Notes under the pieces: generated by a model | Told to the model about the DNA's origin: nothing | What the model saw: only the letters and a program-made list of their open reading frames with translations | Database searches by the model: none | Program-made: the position numbers and the translations under genes | In this document: one piece after another, positions 1-7,695 of the stretch | Layout: each line of letters begins with the position of its first letter | Numbering within the stretch: position 1 is the stretch's first letter | NCBI GenBank assembly: GCA_030605895.1 | Contig: JAUWHL010000188.1 | Location: forward strand, 1-15,347 | Length of the DNA: 15,347 bases | Direction of reading: 5' to 3' | Origin: Promethearchaeota archaeon | GTDB taxonomy: Archaea > Asgardarchaeota > Lokiarchaeia > Sigyniarchaeales > SOKP01

Positions 1-611
1 TCAATAATATCTTGTTTCGCTTCTCGTAATTGTTTTAATATATCTAATTCTGTAGTTTCTTCTGATTTAACAGACAGATTTGTATAATTGATATAATTTT
101 CAAGGTTTTGTTGTTTAAACAGATTCATAATCTCTGGAACATTAGAATATTTCCTCTTAAATTCATCTAATTTTGAAATAAAATATGGAGGTAATAGATC
201 AAATAAATTTAAATTCTCAAGTTTTTTAACATCCAATTCAAGCAGGTAATCAATTAAAATGTCGAATAATATCTTGTTCACATAATTTGTTAAGTAGATT
301 TGAAAATAAGAATTATAATCTTGAATTTCAATTCTATCTTTATTTAAAGATTCAAAAAAATCCTTTTCACTCTCATTTAACTTATCCATTGAGACTCCAA
401 TTGTATTTAAACCAGTTTTAATTGCTTTTAACATCTTTCTAAGATTTGATATTAAATTTTTTTCACGTTCGTCATCAGTTTTTTTATCTAAATCAAGTTT
501 TTTATAGATAATTAGATCTTTTAAATAGGAATAACTATTTTGATAATATTCTAAAATCTCATCTCTCATAAAGGCAAAAAAAGCTGTAAAAATGTCAGTA
601 ATCTCTTTCAT
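1..611 (-). CDS. Hypothetical helical protein, C-terminus cut by window edge
   Basis: Reading the minus strand from the ATG at 611-609 gives an open frame without a stop to base 1, so at least 203 residues are coded and the end lies outside the window. The product begins MKEITDIFTAFFAFMRDEI and is rich in Lys, Glu, Leu, Ile and Asn with heptad-like spacing of hydrophobics. It is probably all-helical with coiled-coil stretches. I see no signal peptide, membrane segment, Cys cluster or nucleotide-binding motif, and I do not recognise the family. It is divergent from the amidohydrolase gene; the two share the 612-741 spacer. Codon use is as AT-rich as that of its neighbours. The reading frame is well supported; the function is unknown. 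Confidence 0.7.
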   Translation of the reverse strand, partial: MKEITDIFTAFFAFMRDEILEYYQNSYSYLKDLIIYKKLDLDKKTDDEREKNLISNLRKMLKAIKTGLNTIGVSMDKLNESEKDFFESLNKDRIEIQDYNSYFQIYLTNYVNKILFDILIDYLLELDVKKLENLNLFDLLPPYFISKLDEFKRKYSNVPEIMNLFKQQNLENYINYTNLSVKSEETTELDILKQLREAKQDII

Positions 612-708
612 GTCTCAAATATTTTATTATATTCTATAAGATATATTGAAAATTATTTATCAATCTAATTATGTTTTTGTATATTTATTTTTTTTCCTTG
701 TTGGTAAT

Positions 709-717
709 CTTTATTAT
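709..717 (+). promoter_or_regulatory. Possible TATA box for the amidohydrolase/methyltransferase unit
   Basis: CTTTATTAT is centred about 28-29 bp before ATG 742, the spacing expected for an archaeal TATA box on a leaderless mRNA. No Shine-Dalgarno match stands before this ATG, which agrees with a leaderless start. In DNA this AT-rich, such matches also arise by chance. Confidence 0.3.
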
Positions 718-741
718 CTGAAGGGTATTAATTTCATTAAT

Positions 742-2016
742 ATGCCTCAAGAAAAATCTAGATTAATAATTAAATCAGGAAATGTTTTTGATTCTGTTAA
801 AGGGATATTGAAAGAAAATCAGACAATTGTAATTCTTGAAAATAAAATTCTATGGTGTGGAGAAGATGATGTTTTTGATAAAGAATCGAATGATAAAATT
901 ATTGACGTAAAGGGAAATACAATTATTCCAGGAATGATTGATTGTCATGTCCATCTTGAAAACACAGCAGAACCAGATTATGAGAGAAAATATCTTAGGA
1001 CAACAAAAGCAATGTGGCATTATTATGCTTTACAAAATGCTCAAAAGCATTTAATAAATGGTTTTACTTGTATACGAGATTGTGGAAGTTTTCCAGATTG
1101 GGCCCCATCTTTACGTAGAATTCTAGATAATGGTGTTTTTGCAGGACCTAGGTTGATTATATCAAATCTTCCTATTAGTCAGTGGGGTAATCAGGAAGCA
1201 ATTGGACCAATTGAAGTAATAGAGTACTATGGGAGATTTAGTGAAGTTAAAACTGGGATAGATGGGATAAAGCACGCAGTTAGGGATAGAAGACGTTCTG
1301 GCGCTGATTTCATTAAGACAATTACAACTGGGGGAGTATTACATGGTATATCATCTAAAGTTGATACCAGCCTATTTTTAGATGAGGAATTATTAGCAAT
1401 GACAGAAGAAGCTCATAGATTTGATATGCATGTTGCATGTCATGTTCATGGTCGCGAAGGAATATATAAAGCTGTTAAAACAAACGTGGACACCATTGAA
1501 CATGGTACCCTCATTGATGAAGAAACAATTGATTTAATGATAGAAAAACAGACTTTTTTAATACCAACTCAGACTGCAGGTTTTGGAATAAGCAGACCTG
1601 ATATTTTAAAACAATTACCTCCTGAAGTAAAGATCAAAATAGAACAAATTATACAAAAAATGAAAAGTAATCACAAACTCGCCTTTGAAAAAGGAGTACT
1701 TCTAGCAGTTGGAACTGATGCTGGAACTCCAGGTAATCCTCATGGTACAACAATATCTGAAATTATTAATATGATAGAAAATGTAGGTATGACAACTACT
1801 CAAGCCCTTCAAGCAGCAACAATTCAGGCAGCAAAGGCTATTAAGATGGAGAAAGAAATTGGTTCTATAGAAATTGAAAAATTTGCAGATTTAGTAGTTT
1901 GTAATGGAAATCCGATAGAGCATATATCAATTCTAAAAGATCCTAATAATTTGCTCTATGTTATTAAAGATGGTATGATTATGGCTGAAAAAGGAAAAAT
2001 TACATATTTTAACTAA
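742..2016 (+). CDS. Metal-dependent amidohydrolase (imidazolonepropionase/Xaa-Pro dipeptidase-like, COG1228 type)
   Basis: A cytosolic amidohydrolase of 424 residues, the usual length for this family, which hydrolyses amide or cyclic-amide bonds with one or two metal ions. Counting from ATG 742, the metal-ligand set is complete: HxH in DCHVHLE (H69, H71), a candidate carboxylated lysine K192 in FIKTITTGG, H230 with the nearby CHVHG, H254 in TIEHG, and D326 in GTDAGTP. The N-terminal strand segment (LIIKSGNVFD) and the C-terminal segment (IGSIEIEKFADLVV) form the small beta domain typical of the superfamily. The frame stays open to a TTG at 646, but the 32 extra residues are not family-like. 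ATG 742 starts just before the conserved first strand and has a TATA-like CTTTATTAT at 709-717, suiting a leaderless transcript. It lies 15 bp before the methyltransferase gene. The substrate cannot be read from sequence; N-acyl-dipeptides, Xaa-Pro dipeptides and imidazolones are family possibilities. Confidence 0.9.
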   Translation: MPQEKSRLIIKSGNVFDSVKGILKENQTIVILENKILWCGEDDVFDKESNDKIIDVKGNTIIPGMIDCHVHLENTAEPDYERKYLRTTKAMWHYYALQNAQKHLINGFTCIRDCGSFPDWAPSLRRILDNGVFAGPRLIISNLPISQWGNQEAIGPIEVIEYYGRFSEVKTGIDGIKHAVRDRRRSGADFIKTITTGGVLHGISSKVDTSLFLDEELLAMTEEAHRFDMHVACHVHGREGIYKAVKTNVDTIEHGTLIDEETIDLMIEKQTFLIPTQTAGFGISRPDILKQLPPEVKIKIEQIIQKMKSNHKLAFEKGVLLAVGTDAGTPGNPHGTTISEIINMIENVGMTTTQALQAATIQAAKAIKMEKEIGSIEIEKFADLVVCNGNPIEHISILKDPNNLLYVIKDGMIMAEKGKITYFN

Positions 2017-2031
2017 TAGATTGAATATCTT

Positions 2032-2790
2032 ATGGAGAATTCTTGTTTTAACCAAATTGCAAAAGATTACCATTTAAAACGAAAAAAACCATGGCGACCC
2101 CTTGTCTTTTTTCTTGACCATTTAAAAAATAAAGCTTATACTTTTAAAGGGATCTCTTTGGATTTGGGGTGTGCTAATGGTCGAAATTTTAAATTGATGA
2201 GTAAGCCTCCCAATAAATTAATCGGATTGGACATATCTCTCAAATTATTAAATATAGCTGAGAATAATTTGAATGATATTAACCAATATTCCCAATATGA
2301 ATCATGTTTTATTCAACTTTTACTTGGAGATGTTAGAAGTCTTCCTTTTAGACAGAATTCAATTCATAATATTTACTTAATTGCTACGTTACATCATATT
2401 GAGGGAAAAAGTGTTCGAAAAAATACAATATTTCAGATATTTAACTTATTAAAAAAAAATGGCAAATTAATAATTACAGTATGGCGAAAATGGCAAAAGA
2501 AGTTTAGAGGCGATTTTTTCTTGGAATGGTTTAAAAGAACTTTTACAGTTAAATTTAAGAAAAACCAAAAAATTATTGGTTTAGAAGAATTTGGAGACAA
2601 GTATGTGCCTTGGACTCTTTCGGAAGAGCAAAAGACATATAATAGATTTTACCACTTTTTCTCTAAATATGAACTGAAGAAATTATTAAAGATCTTCAAC
2701 GTTATTGAATTTAAAATAACAGGTGGTCCTACGGAGAAGGATAATTTCTTTATTTTTGCTCGTAAACCTAACTTAATGACAAATTATTGA
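2032..2790 (+). CDS. Trm9/ALKBH8-like SAM-dependent methyltransferase
   Basis: A class I SAM methyltransferase of 252 residues. Visible motifs: motif I DLGCANG (44-50), the acidic ribose-binding end of strand 2 in GLDIS (65-69), motif II GDVRSLPF (99-106), and the strand-4 segment IATLHHI (117-123). Several positions outside the generic fold recall the Trm9 family: the N-terminal FNQIAKDYHLKRKKPW block, ATLHHIEG resembling the IHHLST-type motif, the VWRKWQ tryptophan after strand 5 (150-154), and the late RFYHFF (205-210) resembling RYYH. Trm9 and the ALKBH8 methyltransferase domain act with Trm112 to methylate wobble-uridine carboxymethyl groups in tRNA. That role here is inference; no Trm112 is in the window. 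It probably shares a transcript with the amidohydrolase 15 bp upstream, with no obvious ribosome site in the spacer. Its last 18 bp overlap the convergent gene at 2773-3264. Confidence 0.82.
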   Translation: MENSCFNQIAKDYHLKRKKPWRPLVFFLDHLKNKAYTFKGISLDLGCANGRNFKLMSKPPNKLIGLDISLKLLNIAENNLNDINQYSQYESCFIQLLLGDVRSLPFRQNSIHNIYLIATLHHIEGKSVRKNTIFQIFNLLKKNGKLIITVWRKWQKKFRGDFFLEWFKRTFTVKFKKNQKIIGLEEFGDKYVPWTLSEEQKTYNRFYHFFSKYELKKLLKIFNVIEFKITGGPTEKDNFFIFARKPNLMTNY

Positions 2791-3264
2791 ATTGTATGAT
2801 TTCAATATATATGGTTTATAATTCTCATATTTATCACCAATTACGACTGTGTGAACATTAAATAATCGTTCTGTTATGTCACAATAGAATACGCAATGTA
2901 TTCCATTTTCATGATAAAGTCTTTTTCTTATCATTTTGTTTCGATGACCCACCCAAAATGTTATTTCATGACTCATTAACCAATCTCTATTTTTTTCTGT
3001 AATAACAATTCCAATTGCATTATAAACATCTATAGAATTTTGAACTTCCTTGTAATAAAAAAAATTCATTCGATCTTTTTTTTCCCAACTTAACTCCATC
3101 TTAGATTCTGGACCCCAAATCTCATCATATTCATTCTGGGAATGTAAAATAATAGAACCTTGATTCTCATCACCATCAAATTTTATTTCTCGATACCATT
3201 TTGGCATTCTATTAATTGTTACTCCGCATTCTGGTTTATTATATACGAAATAATTATACTCCAT
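2773..3264 (-). CDS. Hypothetical protein, 163 residues
   Basis: A soluble protein of 163 residues, rich in aromatic residues (Tyr, Phe, Trp), with alternating strand-like segments in its C-terminal half (EITFWVGH, GIHCVFYCDI, NVHTVVIGD). It has scattered Cys and His (for example HCVFYC and the C-terminal ICH) but no regular zinc-finger spacing. No signal peptide or membrane segment is visible. I do not recognise the family. The ATG at 3264 has a good ribosome site, AAGAGG at 3273-3278, eight bases upstream, which supports this as a real gene. Its 3' end overlaps the convergent methyltransferase gene by 18 bp. Confidence 0.72.
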   Translation of the reverse strand: MEYNYFVYNKPECGVTINRMPKWYREIKFDGDENQGSIILHSQNEYDEIWGPESKMELSWEKKDRMNFFYYKEVQNSIDVYNAIGIVITEKNRDWLMSHEITFWVGHRNKMIRKRLYHENGIHCVFYCDITERLFNVHTVVIGDKYENYKPYILKSYNSIICH

Positions 3265-3272
3265 ATCCTTTT

Positions 3273-3278
3273 CCTCTT
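3273..3278 (-). promoter_or_regulatory. Ribosome binding site for the 2773-3264 gene
   Basis: On the minus strand this reads AAGAGG, eight bases before the ATG at 3264. It is purine-rich and close to the archaeal Shine-Dalgarno consensus GGAGGTGA. It favours ATG 3264 as the true start of an otherwise unrecognised gene. Confidence 0.5.
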
Positions 3279-3410
3279 ACATATATTTGTCTCAAGAAAT
3301 AATTTTACTTCTAAAATAAATTTATTGTTTATAAAATTTCTGTAATAGGAAAAACAACTTTAAATTAATTTCTACTTCATAAAAAAGATAAACATAAAGG
3401 AGTCAGAAAT

Positions 3411-4010
3411 TTATTTCATTAATTCTTTTCCTTCATCAATCCATTTTTTTAATCTGTCTAAAGATACTCCCTTAATTAATGCTGCTAATTCCTCAGGTTT
3501 TTCTTTACATAAATCTTCGACATTGTTGACACCAAGTTCGAAAAATTTATTTGCTGTTGCTCCACCTAAACCAGATAATTCTGTTAAAGGAGTCCCTGCT
3601 GGCTTAGTTGAAATTTCTTTTAATTTAGCAGTTTTTACCTTTTCTTTCTTTTTAGGTTTTGGAACTGGCTTAGTAGGGGCAGTTTTTGGTTTTTCTTCAA
3701 CGGGTTTTTTAGCTTTTGGTTTAATCTTTTCTACTTTAGGTTTAAATGGAGTTTTCTTCTTTTCTTTCAAAACGAATGGTTTTTTTTTCTTTTTTTCTAA
3801 TTTTGGCGTTTTTAAAGATTTTAACGTCTCAATATTCTCAAGTTGAGCTGATTTCCTAAAATAATCGATTTTTATATTCAATTTCCTTAATTGGTCAGGA
3901 GTTTTTCCAGCGTCTTCAATTTCTTTTAAAGAAAAACCGGTACCCTTCCGTTTATGAACATCCTTTGCAGGACTCTTTACAATAGTTATAGGTGTAGGTT
4001 CTTTTTCCAT
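3411..4010 (-). CDS. rpl13e: Ribosomal protein eL13 with C-terminal helix-hairpin-helix extension
   Basis: Residues about 16-68 match the eL13 (L13e) pattern of the archaeal/eukaryotic large subunit: a basic RKGTGFSLKEIEDAG block, then LRKLNIKIDYFRKSAQLENIETLKSLK, corresponding to the family's G-x-GF-S/T-xx-E-L/I-xx-AG and the later GIxVDxRR region. Residues 69-137 are a Lys/Pro-rich, probably disordered linker. Residues about 140-196 form a compact domain beginning LTELSGLGGATANKFFELGV, the hairpin pattern of HhH (DUF4332/HhH_5-like) folds that contact nucleic acid backbone. The eL13 core normally stands alone or ends in a short basic tail, so the HhH is an added domain. The gene stands alone, not in a ribosomal operon. 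ATG 4010 lacks a clear ribosome site, and an AT-rich TATA-like stretch lies about 25-30 bp upstream. The eL13 call is fairly firm; the HhH role is inferred. Confidence 0.85.
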   Translation of the reverse strand: MEKEPTPITIVKSPAKDVHKRKGTGFSLKEIEDAGKTPDQLRKLNIKIDYFRKSAQLENIETLKSLKTPKLEKKKKKPFVLKEKKKTPFKPKVEKIKPKAKKPVEEKPKTAPTKPVPKPKKKEKVKTAKLKEISTKPAGTPLTELSGLGGATANKFFELGVNNVEDLCKEKPEELAALIKGVSLDRLKKWIDEGKELMK

Positions 4011-4160
4011 ATTTTTTCAACGATTCTAAAATACTCTTAATTAATCTTGAAAAACTATGAAAATTTTTATTTCTTACGATTTATACTGATGATTTATATT
4101 TAATTAAAATATAAAATCTTGAATTTCATCTTTTAAATCTTAAATCATACGAAATTTATT

Positions 4161-4796
4161 TTAGATTTTAATAATATCAAACTCTTCTAATTTCTTTAAG
4201 ATCTCATTTATTTCTGTACGTTTTCTGCTTAAATTTCTTGAAATTTTTAGAGGAGAATATTTCCCAGTGCATTGTAAAGCAACTTGAAAATCAATATCAT
4301 TTATCATTCCCATAGTTAGAACTTTTTCTAATACTTTTTTAACAATTAATAATTTTGGGAAAACTTCTGCAATACGACCGCCAATTGTTAGATTTTCTAT
4401 ATCAGCAATTAATGTATGAAATCTACTTTTATCTGTTGTTGCTCTAAAATTCTTAAGATCAGATTGATGCTTTTTCCAAAATCGAGTGGCGATTTTGTGA
4501 ATTACATCTTCAATTTTATCAGTATTATCATCAGCATCAGAAATTGAACAGAAGAGGATTCTTGATAAAGGATGATAATAAATTAATATAGTTGAGTCCT
4601 CTGACTGTAAAACTCTATTCATTTCATTTACTCTTCTTCCTTTAGACATCGAATCTTGAATAACATCTATTGTAGTATTTATTGCGTTGAAGAACCCAGT
4701 TAAAATATCATCTTGGACCTTCTTTAATTCTCTGAATGTTGATTCAAAGAGAGATATTCCATTATCTGCGTCAATTAAATATATTTTATAAATCAA
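4161..4796 (-). CDS. Longin-like domain protein with C-terminal winged helix
   Basis: The product (211 residues) opens directly with a strand and turn, MIYKIYLIDADNGISLFE. A helix follows (about 25-50, with DDILTGFFNAINTTID), then a strand segment STILIYYHPLSRILFCSIS (68-86) and a helix (92-110). This strand-turn-strand-helix-strands-helix layout matches longin/roadblock-like domains seen in trafficking proteins and common in Asgard archaea. The last 50 residues (FQVALQ..., KISRNLSRKRTEINEILKKLEEFDIIKI) look like a winged helix, with a recognition helix and a final strand. The start is forced to TTG 4796: an in-frame TGA lies two codons upstream and the next internal Met is residue 50. It may be a partner for the GTPases at 6222-7685 and 12038-13006. 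The longin call rests on pattern, not alignment. A distant roadblock or a DNA-binding regulator with a sensing domain are alternatives. Confidence 0.68.
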   Translation of the reverse strand: MIYKIYLIDADNGISLFESTFRELKKVQDDILTGFFNAINTTIDVIQDSMSKGRRVNEMNRVLQSEDSTILIYYHPLSRILFCSISDADDNTDKIEDVIHKIATRFWKKHQSDLKNFRATTDKSRFHTLIADIENLTIGGRIAEVFPKLLIVKKVLEKVLTMGMINDIDFQVALQCTGKYSPLKISRNLSRKRTEINEILKKLEEFDIIKI

Positions 4797-4925
4797 TTCT
4801 CAAAAAAAGAAATTTTTTTTTTATATTAAAAATATAAAAATTCACTCTTTTGAATTTACTTCCTCTGAAACAATAAAAATTAAAAAGCCAAATTTTATGT
4901 CTATTATAAATTAAATTTATAATCT

Positions 4926-6194
4926 ATGATTTCAAATATGAAAGCTAAATACACTCTCATTTTTCTATACCTTTTTATTTTTCCTTCAATGAATTCAATA
5001 GCGGTATCTTTACTATCTCCTGTAAATGCATCAATAGCATATCCTCGACTATCGATTCCTAATGATGGTGTTTCTAATTATAATATTACCCAAAGTGTAA
5101 CTTATGAAGTAGTAATCAATTTTACATTAACTCATAAATCCGGTACTGGAGATTTTTTTTTTAAGTTTGCTAAACTTAACAATCGTATGCCTAATTCACC
5201 CTTAACACAATATTGCCCCCCTTACCAAGAAAGTGAACTTAAATACAGTAAAATATCAGGAAATATTCTTACTCAAACTATAATCGGAGATAATGATGAG
5301 TTTAATAATACATACGATTCATTTAATGCTTCTTTGTCTATAGATGAAAGTGTTAAATTTGATCAGACTTATGAAATAACACTAAATGCGATTTCTTTTC
5401 AAGATATTGATGATGCAGAAATTGGAACCTATAATACTTCAGATGAGATATTTGAATTATATTGTAACGATCCTGAACCTTATTATGAACGAGATGATTC
5501 CTCATTAATTAGCAGGTCTGATAGTATTGTAAGCATTGGAGATAATCCTATTGAAAAAGCAGAAAAAATATACAACTGGGTATCAAACTATTTAACATAT
5601 AACGAAGATATGCCAAGTCAGGAGATAGGGGCGCTAGCGGCGTATAATCAACAACAAGGAGATTGTAGTGAATTCTCAAGCTTAATGGTTACATTATTAA
5701 GAATTCAAGGAATCCCTGCGCGTAAAGTTACTGGATTTCTGATATCCAATGATCCATCCACGAGACCTAAAGCTGGAAATTCCTGGACTTTTAGTGTAAA
5801 TCAGTTAGATACCAATATACTAGGCCATGCTTGGGTAGAATATTATGTCCCAGATGTCGGCTGGATTGCTTGTGATCCCACATGGCATCAGAGTGCAAAT
5901 TATTTTAACAGAATCGATTTTCTTAGGTTCAACCTTAATGTAGGAGCGAATATCTTTTTTCCACCTTTAGGTATTGTTAGTGAATTCGTTAATCCTATAT
6001 TTGGTTACATGCAAGGAGATACATTTGATTATGATTATAATGTAAAAATTACTGTTGTTGAATCAAATCTTACTCCTGAAGATTCTTTTCCCATATTTGT
6101 TGTGATTTTTATAGTAACAGGATTAGGCGTTATTTTACTTGCAATTATCATATTGTTAAGAAGAGGAAGTAAAAAAGGAATTGTATCTTACTAA
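4926..6194 (+). CDS. Secreted membrane-anchored transglutaminase-like protein
   Basis: A 422-residue type I membrane protein. Residues 5-28 are a signal sequence (KAKYTLIFLYLFIFPSM). Residues about 30-190 are an extracellular beta-rich region with many N-x-S/T sites. Residues about 205-325 are a transglutaminase-like core with the full triad: Cys247 in GDCSEFSSL, His301 in GHAWVEYY, Asp317 in CDPTW. A single membrane helix (388-411) is followed by a short basic tail (RRGSKK). Archaeal members of this papain-like fold are usually taken to be proteases or cross-linking enzymes acting outside the cell; which applies here is unknown. Start choice is between ATG 4926 and ATG 4938 (residue 5); the second gives a tidier signal peptide. 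The gene stands alone and converges on the GTPase gene, with only 27 bp between stops. Confidence 0.88.
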   Translation: MISNMKAKYTLIFLYLFIFPSMNSIAVSLLSPVNASIAYPRLSIPNDGVSNYNITQSVTYEVVINFTLTHKSGTGDFFFKFAKLNNRMPNSPLTQYCPPYQESELKYSKISGNILTQTIIGDNDEFNNTYDSFNASLSIDESVKFDQTYEITLNAISFQDIDDAEIGTYNTSDEIFELYCNDPEPYYERDDSSLISRSDSIVSIGDNPIEKAEKIYNWVSNYLTYNEDMPSQEIGALAAYNQQQGDCSEFSSLMVTLLRIQGIPARKVTGFLISNDPSTRPKAGNSWTFSVNQLDTNILGHAWVEYYVPDVGWIACDPTWHQSANYFNRIDFLRFNLNVGANIFFPPLGIVSEFVNPIFGYMQGDTFDYDYNVKITVVESNLTPEDSFPIFVVIFIVTGLGVILLAIIILLRRGSKKGIVSY

Positions 6195-6205
6195 TATAAA
6201 ATTAG

Positions 6206-6223
6206 TTTTTCTATTTTTATTTT
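6206..6223 (+). terminator. T-rich terminator after the transglutaminase-like gene
   Basis: Two runs of five T (6206-6210 and 6213-6217) and further Ts begin 12 bases after the stop of the plus-strand gene and reach the stop codon of the convergent GTPase gene. Archaeal polymerase terminates at such non-template T tracts without needing a hairpin. No stem is visible. Confidence 0.4.
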
Positions 6224-7685
6224 AAATGTATGTATGAATTATATCAACTAGATTTTTTGAAAAGTCGGGTAGATTTTTCTCAATTTTCTCTATATCTAAA
6301 GATTTTTCCAAAAATAAAAGTAGATATAAATTATATTTCCCAACAGTTATTTTTTTAAAGATAACCTTATTAGTCTTATTAATAAATCCAGAAGATACGA
6401 TAAAATCTTGTTCTAATAATTTAAATTCCTTGAAAGTTTTATACAATGTCTGAAAATGTGGCGCTGAAATCTCGAATACTCTTCCAGAGACGTCAGTTTT
6501 AGAGAAATTAGATAAAATGATCCCATTCTCATTTAACAATAAGATCGCTTGCGAATTTGTCTTTTTAGCGAATCTCTTTAACTGATTTCTAAATAACTCG
6601 CGGTTAGGACTAAGCTGTGATAACCCGAAAGAATAGGCTGTTATAAGTGACCAATGATCAAATATACTTGTTTGGAAAATCTTAATAAAAAATTTATCAG
6701 AATTTTCTTGTATCGCATCGGCAATTATTTCTAAATTCTTAAAAATTTCTTTAGATCCTTTAATATCTGGATCAAACTTACTTAAACACACAACAATTGG
6801 TGGAAACTCATCTAATTCTATTATTGTTTTTAATATCGTTCTAAACAAGTTTAAAGCTTCATCTATTCTTTCTACATCTTGAATATCTATAAAGAAAAAC
6901 ATTAAATCAATGTTATATAAATACACTTTACTTTGTTCGAGATATCTTTCTCGATATTTTTTTTGACCCCCTAAATCCCATATGCTGATTTGGGAATTTT
7001 GTTCTTCAAAAATGTTTTCTTCTGATCTTTCAACGCCTTTTGTTGGCATAGATTTAATAATTTCACTATATTTCCTTCTAATCCCATACATAAAGCTTGA
7101 TTTGCCTGCTCGATCTAACCCTGTTAACAAAATTTTTATTTGTCTTCTAGTAGAAAAAGGATCTTTTAATTCATTGGCAAATTCGAAAAGTTCTTCTCGG
7201 ATTTCATCCAAAATTATTTCTCGTTCACTGTGCTGCTTATTGCTTTGAATTTGAGTTGCTGCTTTATCTATTATAATTCTTAGATATTTCATATTTTCAT
7301 AGAAGAAGACTTTATTTTCTTCGTCAATTAATACAGTTATTGTCGCGGCTAAAGCTTTTCCGCGTGCTTTAACTTCAGGTATTAGAAAAAAATATGTTAA
7401 ACCATTTAATTTTAAATCGGGAAAAGGTAATATTCCAAAATAATTAACTCCTTCTGTTCCTATCCCATTTTGATAAGTAGCATCTCCCATTAATAAACTA
7501 ATAGTTTTCATAGCAATCAAAAGTCCTGCCGATTCATCTAAATCATGTGGCCAGTAAATTTTAGGAGCCGGCCCATTCTCATCAAATATACTTAATACAA
7601 CTGCCTTTATAATATTTGATTTAGATTCACCTGTCTCATTTTCAAGCGGTTTTTCTTTCTTGTTCTTTTTTTTTGTTTTGGTCAA
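6222..7685 (-). CDS. Three-domain small GTPase: longin - Rag/Arf-like G domain - longin/roadblock
   Basis: The product has 487 residues. After a Lys-rich tail (1-20), residues about 24-150 read as a longin-like domain (IIKAVVLSIFDENGPAPKI, strands near 80-130, helix 132-148). A linker helix leads to the G domain, about 181-355: P-loop GLDRAGKSS (189-197), switch I Thr215, G3 WDLGGQ (236-241, catalytic-type Gln241), G4 SKFD (302-305), G5 TSI (339-341). Residues about 365-487 form a second longin/roadblock-type domain (QAILLLNENGIILSNFS). The P-loop resembles RagC (GLRRSGKSS) and Arf (GLDxAGKT); a C-terminal roadblock fold is the Rag/Gtr layout. No lipidation motif is seen. The start is TTG 7685, supported by GGGGGAT just upstream; the next Met (59) would destroy the first domain. 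It probably binds and hydrolyses GTP as a switch on membranes; the partner is inferred to be the GTPase at 12038-13006. Confidence 0.85.
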   Translation of the reverse strand: MTKTKKKNKKEKPLENETGESKSNIIKAVVLSIFDENGPAPKIYWPHDLDESAGLLIAMKTISLLMGDATYQNGIGTEGVNYFGILPFPDLKLNGLTYFFLIPEVKARGKALAATITVLIDEENKVFFYENMKYLRIIIDKAATQIQSNKQHSEREIILDEIREELFEFANELKDPFSTRRQIKILLTGLDRAGKSSFMYGIRRKYSEIIKSMPTKGVERSEENIFEEQNSQISIWDLGGQKKYRERYLEQSKVYLYNIDLMFFFIDIQDVERIDEALNLFRTILKTIIELDEFPPIVVCLSKFDPDIKGSKEIFKNLEIIADAIQENSDKFFIKIFQTSIFDHWSLITAYSFGLSQLSPNRELFRNQLKRFAKKTNSQAILLLNENGIILSNFSKTDVSGRVFEISAPHFQTLYKTFKEFKLLEQDFIVSSGFINKTNKVIFKKITVGKYNLYLLLFLEKSLDIEKIEKNLPDFSKNLVDIIHTYI

Positions 7686-7688
7686 AGA

Positions 7689-7695
7689 ATCCCCC
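7689..7695 (-). promoter_or_regulatory. Ribosome binding site supporting a TTG start
   Basis: The minus strand reads GGGGGAT, with the G run five bases before TTG 7685. It is a near match to the GGAGGTGAT anti-16S consensus. It decides the start of the 487-residue GTPase, since no ATG exists before residue 59. Confidence 0.6.

Noticed and set aside
646..741. A 32-residue hydrophobic N-terminal extension of the amidohydrolase from TTG 646, resembling a signal or membrane anchor
   Set aside because: The relatives are cytosolic and begin at the LIIKSGNVFD strand; no ribosome site precedes TTG 646, and random AT-rich DNA readily codes Phe, Ile, Leu and Tyr. ATG 742 is preferred.
3397..3402. A plus-strand AAGGAG that looks like a ribosome site
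   Set aside because: No ATG, GTG or TTG with a usable frame follows at a proper distance; it lies just past the end of the minus-strand eL13 gene.
3523..3846. A plus-strand frame opposite the eL13 linker, with a hydrophobic Phe/Gly-rich product
   Set aside because: It arises from the Lys/Pro-rich linker read backwards; the minus-strand eL13 and HhH domains are real.
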